In this document: positions 21,266 through 33,718 of the stretch, one piece after another
Layout of the letters: each line of letters begins with the position of its first letter
Numbering within the stretch: the stretch's first letter is position 1
Notes under the pieces: model-generated
The model's database searches: none
Seen by the model: only the letters and a program-made list of their open reading frames with translations
What the model was told of the DNA's origin: nothing
Assembly (NCBI RefSeq): GCF_045679555.1
Contig: NC_092091.1
Span: forward strand, 15,523,572 to 15,587,571
Direction: 5' to 3'
From: Salvelinus alpinus
Lineage: Eukaryota > Chordata > Actinopteri > Salmoniformes > Salmonidae
DNA length: 64,000 bases
Translations under genes and position numbers: made by a program

Positions 21266-23800
21266 GATATACTACCCAACACTGGTAATGAGGATGTGTC
21301 AGACTTTAGCACTAAATGCTGGTCTTTAAGGGAGATAGTACATTATAAAGCCTCTGCCTGCTAAAGTCAACTATAGATCTGAATAGGTGACAATTAGCAA
21401 TGACGGGTGTGTGGTGTGAGATGTGCCTCCTGTTTTTCTGAGAGAGTGCAAACATTTCCAGCATGACATAAGCCAATGTTACAGTTAAGCTGTGTTGTGA
21501 ATCTACAGTCAATGTATGCTGCAAAAGCTTGACATCTATTGAGTTTTGAAAAGTTTTATGTGAAACGATTAGTCATGAAATATTCCAACGGTCACTTGTG
21601 GACGAGTTGCAAACTGTTCTTATTGTGCCGAGTGGTGCCAGTTTTCCCCTTGTTATATTATTGTTGGTAGAGTCACTTGAATGTATAATTGTAAGTTACT
21701 CTGCAATTTCCCAAAACTGTCCTGTCCGTCTCTTGTTTCTGTAACAGACCTAGGTTAAAATATATTAAAAAAAATTGGGTGGGGGGGTGCTGTGCTTTAT
21801 TGAGCTTGCCTGGCATGATGGAACCAAAACATAGTCCCAAATGCGCAAACAAAGACCATCTGCCATTACAGGCAAGCTCAGTCAAAAACAAATAATATTT
21901 TAACCCCCATTACATCTGTAATGTTACTATGACTTTCTCATTGTGCTCTTTGACTGTGTTTGGGTTGGAAATGGGCATTGCTTACCTCCTCAATCACATG
22001 AAATACTGCAGCATGGGTCCAGTGATTACAATACTCAATTTCCTTTGTTTCTGGCACACTATAATGGAAAATAAATGTTTCTCTTTCTATTTGTTTTGAA
22101 TTTAATTCCAAATGATTTTTTTGCACAACATAGATTTACAGCATAACACCTGAACTGTTACTATCTGATCAGATTAAATACTTTGTTTATCCTCAACAAT
22201 TAAATAGTGTATCTTTTACAATCAATTAAAGATAACCTTTTAATTTATTACCTTACTGAGAGTCAAGTTGCGTGCTTTGTTTACGTCTGGACTTAAGTTA
22301 ATGACGTGTTTTTCAGGAAAGGGGTCTTCAGACGTAGAGGAATTAAAACTCATTGCCTTGTCTCTGGCTCCAGGGGGTTAGGGAGCAGCAGCGACATCAG
22401 CTGCAAGGAGACATCATGTTGCATCTGAAGTTGTTGGTGTTTAGGCCTTGTAAAGTATTTGTGTAAGAAGGGGCCTAAGATGTTTACCTCTGCAGTCTGC
22501 TTCCCTCCTCTAATTATCTCAAACAGATGAGCCTGATAGTCAGACCACAGAAATGAGAGACCAACAGATAAACAGACGGCTTACAGTAGAAAGGAAAGTC
22601 CATGTCAGAAAAGTCAATTTCCTCAACTAGTGCTGTGCAAGCGCACACACACAATAAATTGTCACCCAGTTTGCTTAGTCTTGAGACCCCCTCCTCTTTA
22701 ATAAAACAGGGTTTATGTGTTTTGTTGATCAATGAAAATATCAGGACTCATGTTGGCAATATTATGGCCTTAAGTTAGCTCCCTAAGCTGTCAATAACCA
22801 TAATCCTTTAACAGTGCTGAACACACACACATGTCAAACTCGTTCACAAACTCTTCTTATGGACATGGGACAATCATTTTGTATTTTTAACGATGAACAA
22901 TAACCAATATATTGCTAAAGTTCTTTGACATACACAAGTGCTCAATTAAATTGAAATATTACCCTTTATGTTTTTGTAATTTCTCCTTGTGGTGCATCAC
23001 AAGTTGTAGGTTATGGCGGTGGCGCAGGCAACCTCAGATAGCGGTTTTGATTGAATATCGCCCTGGATCTGGACAGTCAACTTCACCTTGATGTTTACGG
23101 GCAACAGCAAGCCTATACCTGAGTAAAAACCAAAGTGTATGACATTTGACCCAGTCAGCTGGCCGAGACCTAGTGTAAGTGGTGAATGGTAGTTTTGGAA
23201 AGGAGAGGTGGAGGGAGAAAATTGTTTGAGAGATCGCTTCATGCTTAGTTTGTTATAAAAAGACTATTACAGTGGCTAGGCTTCAGTTGTATCCCTCCAA
23301 ATCCAGTTTGGTATGAGTATAGTGGTGAGGATGATGATGGTGATGATCAAAAGATACCCAAAAGTTATGGAAATGAATCACAAACTTAGTGTATGACATG
23401 TTCCTGTAAAAAACAAACTCACGCATGCACACACACACACACATTATTCCTTTGAAGTATCCCCAATGTGTATGGGGTTATGGTCCTCATGCCCTTCGTG
23501 TCGGGGGTTTCTTTCCTGTCTTCCCTGCTGTGAGTCTGTCTGCTTGTATTGGACGTGACCATCACACTCCACCAAAAGTCAAGGAGGAATTCTATAGTCT
23601 ACAGATGCTGTAGCCCATTCCTGTTACTGGATCTGTCTGCAGTCAAAAGCACAACTGCTACTCTTGAACCTCTGATAGTGGGTGTTCAGAATGTTCAGTA
23701 CTGTTTTATGATTGTTTCAAGACTTATAAATGAACAGAGACTTAAAGGGGAATGGAAACTTCAGGAAGTAAAGCTGAGCAAAGTGATGCACTCAATCCAC
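21266..23800. other. 2.5 kb without gene or clear repeat
   Basis: No frame over 85 codons is seen, apart from short chance ORFs, and no mobile element ends were recognised. It is one of the few stretches that may be single-copy. A short (CA)n run is at 23429-23442. Confidence 0.5.
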
Positions 23801-23997
23801 CAATAGAGGCTGCTGAGGGGAGGACGGGTCAAAATAATGGCTGGAATGGAGTTAATGGAATGGCATCAGACACACATGGTGTTCATGTGTTTGATACCAT
23901 TCCATTCACTCCATTCCAGCCATTACACTCCATTCCAGCCATTACTCTCCATTCCAGCCAAAATTATGAGCCGTTTTCACCTCAGCAGCCTCCACTG
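23801..23997. mobile_element. Foldback MITE with GAGGCTGCTGAGG ends
   Basis: The left end CAATAGAGGCTGCTGAGG matches the reverse complement of the right end CCTCAGCAGCCTCCACTG. The inner ATGGCTGGAATGGAG pairs with CTCCATTCCAGCCAT. The latter occurs three times in a row, a small internal duplication. Confidence 0.8.
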
Positions 23998-24050
23998 CAA
24001 TCCACTAATACTAAACATGTGCTTGTAACTAAGGAAAATCTATACATATA

Positions 24051-25666
24051 CAGTTGAAGTCGGAAGTTTACATACACTTAGGTTGGAGCCATTAAAACTC
24101 GTTTTAGAACCACTCCACACATTTCTCATTAACAAACTGTAGTTTTGGCAAGTTGGTTAGGACATCTACTTTGTGCATGACACAAGTACATTTTCCAACA
24201 ATTGTTTACAGACAGACTATTTCACTTATAATTCACTGTGTCATAATTCCAGTTGGTCAGAAGTTTACATACACTAAGTTGACTGTGCCTTTAAACAGCT
24301 GGGAAAATTCCAGAAAATGATGTCATGGCTTTCGAAGCTTCTGATAGGCTAATTGACATAATTTGAGTCAATTGGAGGTGTACCTGTGGATGTATTTCAA
24401 GGCCTACCTTCAAACTCAGTGATTCTTTGCTTGACATTATTGGAAAATCTAAAGAAATCAGCCAAGACCTCAGAAAAAAAATTGTATACCTCCACAAGTC
24501 TGGTTCATCTTTGGGAGCAATTTCCAAACGCCTGAAGGTACCACGTTCATCTATACAAACAATAGTATGCAAGTATAAACGACACGGAACCATGCAGCCG
24601 CCATACTGCTCAGGAAGGAGAAGCGTTCTGTCTACTGCAGATTAACGTACTTTGGTGAGAAAAGTACAAATCAATCCCAGAACAACAGCAAAGGATCTTG
24701 TGAAGATGCTGGAGGAAACAGGTATAAAAGTATCTATATCCACAGTAAAAGGAGTCCTATATCGACATAACCTGAAAGGCCGCTCAGCAAGGAAGAAGCC
24801 ACTGCTCCAAAACCGCCATAAAAAAGCCAGACTACGATTTGCAACTACACATGGGAACAAAGATCGTACTTTTTGGAGAAATGTCCTCTGGTCTGATGAA
24901 TCAAAAATAGAACTGTTTGGCAATAATGACCATCGTTATGTTTGGAGGAAAAAGGGGGAGGCTTGCAAGCCGAAGAACACCATCCCAACCGTGAAGCATG
25001 GAGGTCGCAGCATCATGTTGTGGGGGTCCTTTGCTGCAGGAGGGACTGGTGTACTTCACAAAATAGATGGCATCATGAAGGAGGAAACATCTCAAGACAT
25101 TAGTCAGGAAGTTAAAGCTTGGTCACAAATGGGTCTTCCAAATGGACAATGACCCCAAGCATATTTCCAAAGTTGTGGCAAAATGGCTTAAGGACAACAA
25201 AGTCAAGGTATTGGAGTGGCCATCACAAAGCCCTGACTTCAATCCTATGGAAAATGTGTGGGCAGAACTGAAAAAGGGTGTGTGAGCAAGGAGGCATACA
25301 AACCTGAATCAGTTACACCAGCTCTGTCAAGAGGGATCGGCCAAAATTCACCCAACTTATTGTGGGAAGCTTTTGGAAGGCTACCCGAAACGTTTGACCC
25401 AAGTTCAACAATTTAAAGGCAATGCTACCAAATACGAATTGAGTGTATGTTAACTTCTGACCCACTGGGAATGTGCTGAAAGAAATAAAAGCTGAAATAA
25501 ATCATTCTCTCTACTATTATTCTGACATTTCACATTCTTAAAATAAAGTGGTGATCCTAACTGACCTAAGACAGGGAATTTTTACTAGGCTTGAATGTCA
25601 GGAATTGTGAAAAACTGAGTTTAAATGTATTTGGCTAAAGTGTATGTTAACTTCTGACTTCAACTG
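24051..25666 (+). mobile_element. Tc1-like transposon of the Sleeping Beauty class, full length but defective
   Basis: It starts CAGTTGAAGTCGGAAGTT and ends TTCTGACTTCAACTG, with TA on each side (24049-24050, 25667-25668). At 1616 bp it is about full length. The terminal repeats are about 220 bp and contain the outer and inner direct-repeat motifs. The transposase is broken by an in-frame stop, a 23-bp deletion and a late stop. Confidence 0.92.
24427..25290 (+). pseudogene. Tc1 transposase, broken
   Basis: The frame opens [20 protein letters not shown] with the paired-like HTH ([20 protein letters not shown]). A TAA stop lies at 24643-24645. It then runs in the same frame to about 25080, including the first catalytic Asp in WSDESKIELF. 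Compared with the copy at 6998-8522, 23 bp are missing after position 25085, which shifts the frame. The second Asp (MDNDPKH) and the Glu (MENVWAEL) follow in the other frame at 25130-25275, ending at a TGA. All three catalytic residues are still readable, but not in one frame. Confidence 0.88.
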
Positions 25667-25668
25667 TA

Positions 25669-26105
25669 TGTATTTTTGGTTAGAGAGATATGGGTAGCAC
25701 CATCTTGAAATGCCATAGTAACGACTGACAAGTGTTCTTTCCTAACAACAGCAGTCAAGCACCCAAGCTAACTGGCTAACATTGGCTAGCTTGCTAGCTA
25801 CTTCCAGACACTGACCATTTTTCTCGCCCTAGCAGAACTGGTTGGCTGTTTTTATGTTATCCAGAGCGTTAAGGACTGCAACTGTGTAGCTGGAAAAATG
25901 TATCCTTTTTTTGACAATGTTTACTGACACCGGCCATGTTCAATGGGTGTTGAGCATGAACATTTGTCAGTTATTCTGCACTCAGGCACACTCAGATGAG
26001 AGTGCTCTTAATTCAGATTAGATAGCCAGAGCAAATTTACCAGCTACGTCTAGCAACCGTTGTCGCAGTGACATTTTATTGAAATGGTTACTTGCATAGT
26101 GGAGT
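25669..26105. other. No gene seen
   Basis: Contains GCTAGC-rich words common in fish repeats. No frame of interest. Confidence 0.45.
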
Positions 26106-27905
26106 CTTTTGTTAACTTCTTGTCAATAGGGGGGCGCTGTTTTCACTTTGGAAAAAATCGTGCCCAAATGAAACGGCCTCGTACTCTTTTCTAGATCATA
26201 CAATATGCATATTATTATTACTATTGGATAAAAAACACTCAGACGTTTCTAAAACTGTTTGAATTATGTCTGTGAGTAAAACAGAACTCATTTTGCAGCA
26301 AACTTCCATGCAGGAAGTGAAAAATCTGAAAACGAGGCTCTGTTTCAGGGCCTGCCTATTCAATTGCCTTATATTTATCGATATGCATGCACTTCATACG
26401 CCTTCCACTAGATGTCAACAGGCAGTGGAAGGTGGAATGGGGTGTCTAGCTTGATATGAGGCCGAACAAGAGCTTTTGGAGTGGCAGGTCAGGAATTTTC
26501 TTTGTCTACCAAGGCGCGCCGCGGAGCTCAACATTGGCTTCTGAAAAGCGTTACGTATACACGGCGAATATCTCCGGCTCTGATTTTATTTGATAGATGT
26601 GATAATAACATCATAAAGGACTTTTATTAGTTTATTCAACGTTTATTGGGACTTTTGGAATTTTCCGTTCTTTGCGCCAAGAGTTGATGGGCATGTTCGC
26701 GCCACATGGCTAGCTAAGGTTGCTAATTCGACAGAAGAAATGGACATTCTAAAACCAAACAACGATTTATTCTGGACCAAGTACTCCTTGTACAACATTC
26801 TGATGGAAGCTCAACAAAAGTAAGAAAACATTTATGATGTTATTTCGTATTTCTGTGTAAAATGTTGAGTCCTATTCTCCGCCGTGTTGGTGAGTAGTGT
26901 CTCACAATAACGCAAGCTGTATGTTATTGTAAAGTTCTTTTTTTAAATCTAACACAGCGGTTGCATTAAGAACCAGTGTATCTTTCATTTGCCATACCAA
27001 AAGTATTTTTATGTAAAGTTTATGATGAGTTCTTTGGTCAGATTAGGTGAGTGTCCAAAATATCTCCGGACATTCTGGGAAAATGTTGCTACATATTCAC
27101 AATGTATAACCACGATTGCAGCGCTAAATATGCACATTTTCGAACAAAACATAAGTGTATTGTATAACATGATGTTATAAGACTGTCATCTGATGAAGTT
27201 GTCCAAAGGTTAGTGATTTAATTTTATATCTTTTGCTGGTTTTTGCGAAAGCTACCTCTGCGGTGAATAACTGCGTTTGTGTGTTTGGCTATTGTGGTAA
27301 GCTAATATAATTCTATATTGTGTTTTCGCTGTAAAACACTTAAAAAATCGGAAATATTGGCTGGATTCACAAGATGTTTATCTTTCATTTGCTGTACACC
27401 ATGTATTTTTCATAAATGTTTTATGATGAGTATTTATGTATTTCACGTTGCTCTCTTTAATTATTCTGGCTGCTTTGATGCCATTTTTGATGGTGGCTGC
27501 AATGTAAAACTATGATTTATACCTCAAATATGCACATTTTCGAACAACACATAAATGTATCGTATAACATGTTATAAGACTGTCATCTGATGAAGTTGTT
27601 TCTTGGTTAGTGACTAATTATATCTCTATTTTGTCGGTTTTGTGAAAGCTACCTATGCGGTGGAAACATGGTGAAAATATGCGGTTGTGTGTTTGGCTAT
27701 TGTGGTTAGCTAATATAAATACATATTGTGTTTTCGCTGTAAAACATTTTAAAAATCAGAAATGATGGCTGGATTCACAAGATGTTTATCTTTCATTTGC
27801 TGTATTGGACTTGTGATTTCATGAAAATTATATTATATGATATCCCTGTCCCGTTAGGCTAGGCTATGCTAGTCAGCTTTTTTGATGAGGAGGATCCCTG
27901 ATCCG
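26106..27905. repeat. Dispersed repeat with internal tandem duplication
   Basis: It opens GTTAACTTCTTGTCAATAGG and closes near GATCCCTGATCCGGGATGGG, which I recognise as a high-copy salmonid repeat of uncertain class. Inside, a segment of about 390 bp beginning AAGACTGTCATCTGATGAAG (27179) is repeated at 27570 with many changes. Both copies contain GTGTTTGGCTATTGTGGT and TTTATCTTTCATTTGCTGTA. An earlier partial copy lies near 26940-27180. Confidence 0.65.
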
Positions 27906-28947
27906 GGATGGGTATCACTGAAATTAAGACATGTAGCTAGCTAGCTAGGTAAACAATGAACCATAATCCCACCTCATGACGTTACTAGCCTGAATGAATC
28001 TGCAGGTAGCTAACCAACAAGGTTCAATGTTAGCTAGCTGACATTAGGCTATAACTAGCAAAGCAAATGGCTCTGAGAACAGAATAATACGATTATATAC
28101 ATAATGTTAGCTAGCGAGCTAGCCAGTTAACTTTGAAATGAAAACAACTTTGTCAAAATTAGAAACGTGCCATATCTGAAAATATAGCTAGCTAGACTAT
28201 TTTTACCCGTATACATCATGGATGGACGCTTCTCGCGGTCACGGATGCCATGGCTGCCTTTAGTTTGAAGATGTAATCCAGAGACAGGTGTTTTCTCCAT
28301 CTCCTTAGCTATCATACTCTAATTCCACTGATTTCAAAACTCGGTCCTCCAGAAAGTGGAGAGCAACACTTATGCAGTTCTACTACGCAATACATTTTCC
28401 TGATGAAAAATGAATATACAATTACATTGAGTTAGAATTAATACTATGAAAACTTGGTTTGGAAATGCCCATTGACACTTGCACTAATAAGTGATTTCAA
28501 TACATTTCAGTGATATTATATTTTCTCTCTCATCAGCATCAACACTGTGAAGTAACAGAACCATGGATGACTTGGACTACTTGCTGCATGATTAAAAACT
28601 GACCACCTAAAGTAAATCTCTGTTATGTAAAAATCCACATGTTTTCATTTTAATTCACAATTAAAAACTTTATAAGGTAAAAAACTGTTTTGTAAAAAAA
28701 TTAAAATGTACAATGAAAACTGAACACTTGTAGAACTGAAATAAAACATACATACAAGGCCGGACATATACAGCTATCTACCAGCTCCCAGGAAAAACGC
28801 CTACATGGTGCCGCAGCGAATCACGAAATGATACCAGTACTTGCCACACACAACAACTTTGAATGATGACCCTGTTGCCACGTCCCACACATGTAGGCCA
28901 CAAAATGTTATGTACTGCTCCTGGTTCCCATCTTTCACCCCCTATTA
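27906..28947. other. GCTAGC-rich DNA, no confirmed gene
   Basis: Many AGCTAGCTAG words (27931-28195) are typical of fish repeats. Short minus-strand frames (28315-28127, 28981-28778) have no recognised domain. Confidence 0.4.
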
Positions 28948-29122
28948 GGAAGTCATCAGAGCCGGTATGACCGCAATGCATCCTAGGAGGTCATCAGAGC
29001 CGGTATGACAGCAATGCATCCTAGGAGGTCATCAGAGCCGGTATGACAGCAATGCATCCTAGGAGGTCATCAGAGCCGGTATGACAGCAATGCATCCTAG
29101 GAGGTCATCAGAGCCGGTATGA
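28948..29122. repeat. 38-bp tandem repeat, about 4.5 units
   Basis: The unit contains TCATCAGAGCCGGTATGACA, GCAATGCATC and CTAGGAGG. Units are almost identical; the last diverges at GGCAACACA. Confidence 0.92.
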
Positions 29123-29523
29123 CGGCAACACATATTTACGGCCCAGCTACTGTTCAGGGGTTCGATTCTCAATGGCTGACGTTCATTCGATCTTTTGGAT
29201 TGAAATAATGAGAAATAAAGTTAATTTGGTTGGTTTCTGGTGTAGCAGGTTGAACATCACGTTGACACAATGCTGATGTCAATGCATGTTGTGCAGCTGA
29301 AGGGTTAGGATGTTCATCATCATCTATGGCTGACTTTGTTTCCTCCATCCAACAGGTCCAAGCTATCCTGTGCATTATAGGTTTGACATTGGGAAAACAT
29401 TAAACAAATTGTTACTTCAACAGTACAATGCAATGTCATATTACTGTATACATCCCACTGTATCCTGTGCATATGCCAAAAAAAAACATTGATTTTGATC
29501 AAAACATTGAATGCATTCATTAG

Positions 29524-30509
29524 CAGGTGTGCCTTGTTAAAAGTTAAATTGTGGAATTTCTTTCCATCTTAAAACGTTTAAGCCGATCAGCTGTGTTGTG
29601 ACAAGTAAGGGGTGGTATACAGAAGATAGCCGTATTTGGTAAAAGACCAAGTCCATATTATGGCAAGACCACAGTCCATCATTACTTTAAGACATGTCAA
29701 TCCGCAAAATTTTAAGAACTTAAACAATATTTTCAAGTGTAATCGCAAAAACCATCAAACGCTATGATGAAACTGGCTTTCATGAGGACCGCCACAGGAA
29801 AGGAAGACCCAGAGTTATCTCTGCTGCAGAGGATATGTTCATTAGAGTTACCAGACTCAGAAATTGCAGCCCAAATAAATGCTTCACAGAGTTCAAGTAA
29901 CAGACACATCTCAACATCAACTGTTCAGAGGAGACTGCGTGAATCAGGCATTCATGGTCGAATGGCTGCAAAGAAACCACTACAAAAGGACACCAATAAT
30001 AAGAAGAGATTTGCTTGGGCCAAGAAACATGAGCAATGGACATTAGACCGGTAGAAATCTGTCCTTTGGTCTGATGAGTCCAAATTTGAGATTTTTGCAT
30101 CTAATCGCCGTGTCTTTGTGAGACGCAGAGTAAGTGAACGAATTATCTCCACATGTGTGGTTCCCACCGTGAAGCATGGATGGTGTGAGGGTGCTTTGCT
30201 GGTGACACTGTGTGTGATTTATTTAGAATTAAAGACACACATAACCAGCATGGCTACCACAGCATTCTGCAGCAATACGCCATCCCATCTGGTTTGCGCT
30301 TAGTGGGACTATCATTTGTTTTTAACCAGGACAATGACCCAAAACACACTTCCAGGTTGTTTAAGGGCTATTTGACCACAGAGAGTAATGGAGTACTGCA
30401 TCAGATGACCTGGCCTCCACAATCAACTTACCTCAACCCAATTGAGATGGTTTGGGATGTGTTGGACCGCAAAGTGAAGGAAAAGCAGCCAACAAGCGCT
30501 CAGCATATG
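29524..30509 (+). mobile_element. Tc1-like transposon, left part (split by hAT insertion)
   Basis: It begins inside the element (AGGTGTGCCTTGTTAAAAGT), so the left terminal repeat is lost. Transposase pieces are [20 protein letters not shown] (HTH), [20 protein letters not shown] with the first Asp, NQDNDPKHTS with the second, and NPIEMVWD with the Glu. Stops (for example TAG after TLDR at 30052) and frameshifts are present. The sequence stops at AGCATATG and resumes at 33719. Confidence 0.88.
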
Positions 30510-30898
30510 CAGTGGCGATTTTAGCATGTAAATCTTGGTGGGATAACAAAAAAAAGTGGAATTCATGCCAGCAAAGCCACAACACAACACTAAACAATAC
30601 ATTAATTATAACGGTGACAAATGGTGCCCACAAACTGTTAGGGCCTACATAAAGCTGTCCCAACAGGAGAGTCCCAACAGCAGTCCCAACACCTTACCAC
30701 TGCTACACATGGCTATCAGCGGAGCCTTGTCTGGCAGCGAAACAGTTCATTCAGCCTCATTTACTGCCTTTTAAAAATCATAGCTGATATGGCTGACATG
30801 CTTAAACAAATGTGGTTTCTACTGACAATTGAGATGTACAAACTATGGCATAAGGGGACGACAAGCAGATAAGAGGCAATCCATAATTTAGATTATGA

Positions 30899-30991
30899 CC
30901 TTAAAGTCAAAGTCGAGTTGCAAGTCATCATATTTGTAACTCGAGTCTGACTCGAGTCCAAGTCATGTGACTCGAGTCCACACCTCTGGTA
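30899..30991. repeat. CACCTCTG-ending hAT-like fragment
   Basis: Repeated GACTCGAGTC words end in CCACACCTCTG. A related end is at 31925-32072 (GACTTGAGACTTG words ending CCCACCTCTG). Both have the same orientation, so they are not a terminal pair of one element. Confidence 0.5.
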
Positions 30992-31389
30992 ATATGTACA
31001 TGTAGGTAGAGTTATTAAAGTGACTATGCATAGATAATGACAGAGAGTAGCAGCAGTTTATTTTGACTACGTCTGTCCTAGCTCGCTCATTAACACCAAT
31101 GACTCGTGACTTAACTTGGACTTGAGCCTTTTGACTCGAACTGACTTAATACCCTCCCCAAGCTCCCCAAGCCCAAAAATTATGCTATTAAAAAAGTGTG
31201 CAGCGCATCATCTCTTCATTTAACGGATTACAGTTTGAATTGGACAGCAGCCAATCAAATTGTGCCAGCTGAGAAAAAGTTGTGCGTGGCAGTGCAGAGG
31301 AACGTCGGCGGGTGAATTCAGATGGAGCCCTTGGAAAGATGATACCCAAAATTATTATTTTCGGATATAAAGACGACGCTGTATCAACA

Positions 31390-31482
31390 AAAAACAGATT
31401 GCAACTTGCAAAACATGCGGGAAGAAAATGACAGACAACTTCCAACTTTGTACGACATTTGAAGCTGCACAAAGAACGGTAA
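31390..31482 (+). pseudogene. BED-type zinc-finger exon remnant (hAT transposase)
   Basis: The translation gives IATCKTCGKKMTDN, then after a frameshift RHLKLHKER, the C-x2-C...H-x3-5-H pattern of a BED finger. The exon ends AAGAACG followed by a GTAAGT donor. This supports a hAT origin for the surrounding element. The rest of the transposase was not found. Confidence 0.65.
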
Positions 31483-31730
31483 GTCATGGCTATATAGCCG
31501 ACAGCTATATCATTCATAACTTTGCTAGTGTAGCATGTTGGCTAACATAACGTTAAATGAATGAGCCTCCACACAGTCAGTCAGTGCAGGAACGTGATCA
31601 TTGCACCCAAGATTGAGCTACAACTGAAGCCATTGACATATGTTAATGTGTGTGTGTGTGTTAAGGTTGGGCGATTGTGTACAAGCCTACATCGCCCGAT
31701 TGTGCCCCATATTGATCCTCGATAGTCGAT

Positions 31731-31754
31731 CGCTATTGGGGGGGGGGGGGGGGT
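31731..31754. repeat. Poly-G tract
   Basis: A run of about 16 G residues follows ATCGCTATTG. Possible G-quadruplex former and a likely assembly weak point. Confidence 0.85.
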
Positions 31755-32075
31755 CTTTCTTATGGCTACCCATGTATTTCCATAGAAATATTAAGTTATT
31801 TGGAAAGTAATAAATATATTTTTAAAAGCATTCATGATTTGAGGAAATGTAATATACTAACTATTACTCTTGCTGAAAATATGAAATGGTATTACATTTG
31901 GTGAAGAGCACATTATGAACTGTTTAGGACTCAAAACTCAAAGTTTAGGACTTGAGACTTGTTGGTCTTGACTTGAGACTTGACTCAGACTTGCTTGTCT
32001 TGACTTGGGACTTGAGTGCTAAGACTTGAGACTTACTTGTGACTTGTAAAACAAGGACTTGGTCCCACCTCTGCA

Positions 32076-32318
32076 TATTACCTCAATTACCTTGACTAAC
32101 CGGTGCCCCCGCACATTGACTCTGTGCCCTGTAAACAGCCTCGCTATTGTTATTTTACTGCTTTAATTATTTGTTATTTTTATTTCTTATTCTTATTTCT
32201 TATTTTTTGTTTTACTGCATTTTTGAGGAGGGCTTGTAAGTAAGCATTTTACTGTAAGGTCTACACCTGTTGTACTCGGCGCATGTGACAAATAAAATGT
32301 GATTTGATTTGATTTAAC
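32076..32318 (+). mobile_element. LINE 3' end (RSg-1-like) nested in the hAT
   Basis: It has TTACCTCAATTACCTTGACT, CTGTAAGGTCTACACCTGTT and GTGACAAATAAAATG, then a GATTT repeat tail. This matches the complement of 36835-37020. Confidence 0.8.
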
Positions 32319-32669
32319 TATTTGTTCAGCACTTTTGAAATGTACAGCGACAGATTTCAGAACATGGGCCGTTCTTACAGTGTTCTCCCTGTACACAAAG
32401 TCAGAACCGTAGCAAAAATAAAGGGGGCATATGAGCAGACAATGAAAGCTCTTACAATATTCGATGATTACATTTCTCAAAAACAGGTTATAGACTACAT
32501 GTGCGTGCACCACCAAGTCAGAACAGTAGGTGAAATTAAGAGGTGAAAATAGGCCATTTTTGGTCTCACCTTGTTGTGCTGCGTTCACTTGAACAGGATG
32601 GTGGTGCCGCGGTCCTTCGTGGGCAAATTTTGTCATCAAACTTTGTCATCAAAGTCTGGCATTCTCTGG

Positions 32670-32905
32670 ATTCATGGTGCTTTCAAGACAACTGGGAACT
32701 CAAGAAAATAAAAAAAAAGTTGAATCATGATGACGTCAGTGATCTTCAGGTCGTAGATCTAGAAAGAGGCCTGAGTTCCCGATTTACAATTCCGAGTTGG
32801 ATGAAAGTTCAAAACGTATTTTGCCAGTCGTAGCTCATTTTTCCTGAGTTTCCAGTTGTCTTGAACACACTAAAGTCAGATTTTGCAGTTCCGAGTTAGC
32901 AGTTG
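32670..32905. mobile_element. MITE nested in the hAT
   Basis: GGTGCTTTCAAGACAACTGG at the left pairs with CCAGTTGTCTTGAACACAC at the right. It is non-coding. Confidence 0.6.
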
Positions 32906-33718
32906 TTTTGCGCAGCACAAATCATGCTTCATTGACAACATGGCCAATGTTGAATGTTTATCATTTTAAACTAGGAAAAGAGACCCTTAATCTTAGACTT
33001 GGGACCACACAGCCACTCCACTGAATAGCAGGCGAATGATTGTTTTGCAATTGTTGCAGTTAGCCACTGATTCCTTCCAAACCACTCATTGTTGAATTTG
33101 CGATTTCTAACTTATTGTGTAATGTTTATGTCCAATAGCCAATGAGAACTGATACGTTTCTTCATATGACAATGATTAAAAAGGATTTGCCAGTAGATTG
33201 TCGACTTTATTCATGATGATGACTGCTAGTTAATATTTTGAAAGTATGATGTTGATCAGTCCAATCAAAGCTACTGTAGATATAACATGATTTGACATCA
33301 TTTTATCTGTGGCCAATGACCTTGAGCCTTCTTGGATGGGCACTGCTAATGTAACTCAATGGCAGCTCCCAAGGGGCTTGAATTTTCGAGCTCTACCCTT
33401 AGACTTGACGTAGTGTCCCCATGAGTGACAGAACACTGAGCCAATCACAGCACAACGCTCCGTATTTTCTGCTGGCTTGCCCCACTACCACAGAAAGCAC
33501 TGAGCTAGGCTGAATTTTACTCAAGAAAACAAAAAAGCTCCCTTACTCAAGAAAACAAAAAAGAGACCATGTTTTTATGCGGCTTTATTAACTCAATGAT
33601 ATATATATATATATATATATATTTTTACATTGTTTGCAAATTGATATGTGACACGTATTAATGCCAAAATAGCATGCAAATCAGGTGGGGCACTGCCCTG
33701 AATGACAGGTTGCCACTG

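Larger units (their letters stand above)
30510..33718. mobile_element. hAT-type element, 3.2 kb, inserted in a Tc1
   Basis: The ends are CAGTGGC and GCCACTG. The 8-bp flanks AGCATATG (30502-30509) and AGTATATG (33719-33726) are a target duplication with one change, as expected for hAT. The host Tc1 resumes exactly at the flank. Inside are a BED-finger exon remnant, a LINE 3' end, a MITE and two CACCTCTG-ending fragments (near 30985 and 32072), so the element collected later insertions. No full transposase frame remains. Confidence 0.8.

Noticed and set aside
30899..32074. A single hAT element bounded by two CACCTCTG ends
   Set aside because: Both ends have the same orientation, so they cannot be a terminal inverted pair.
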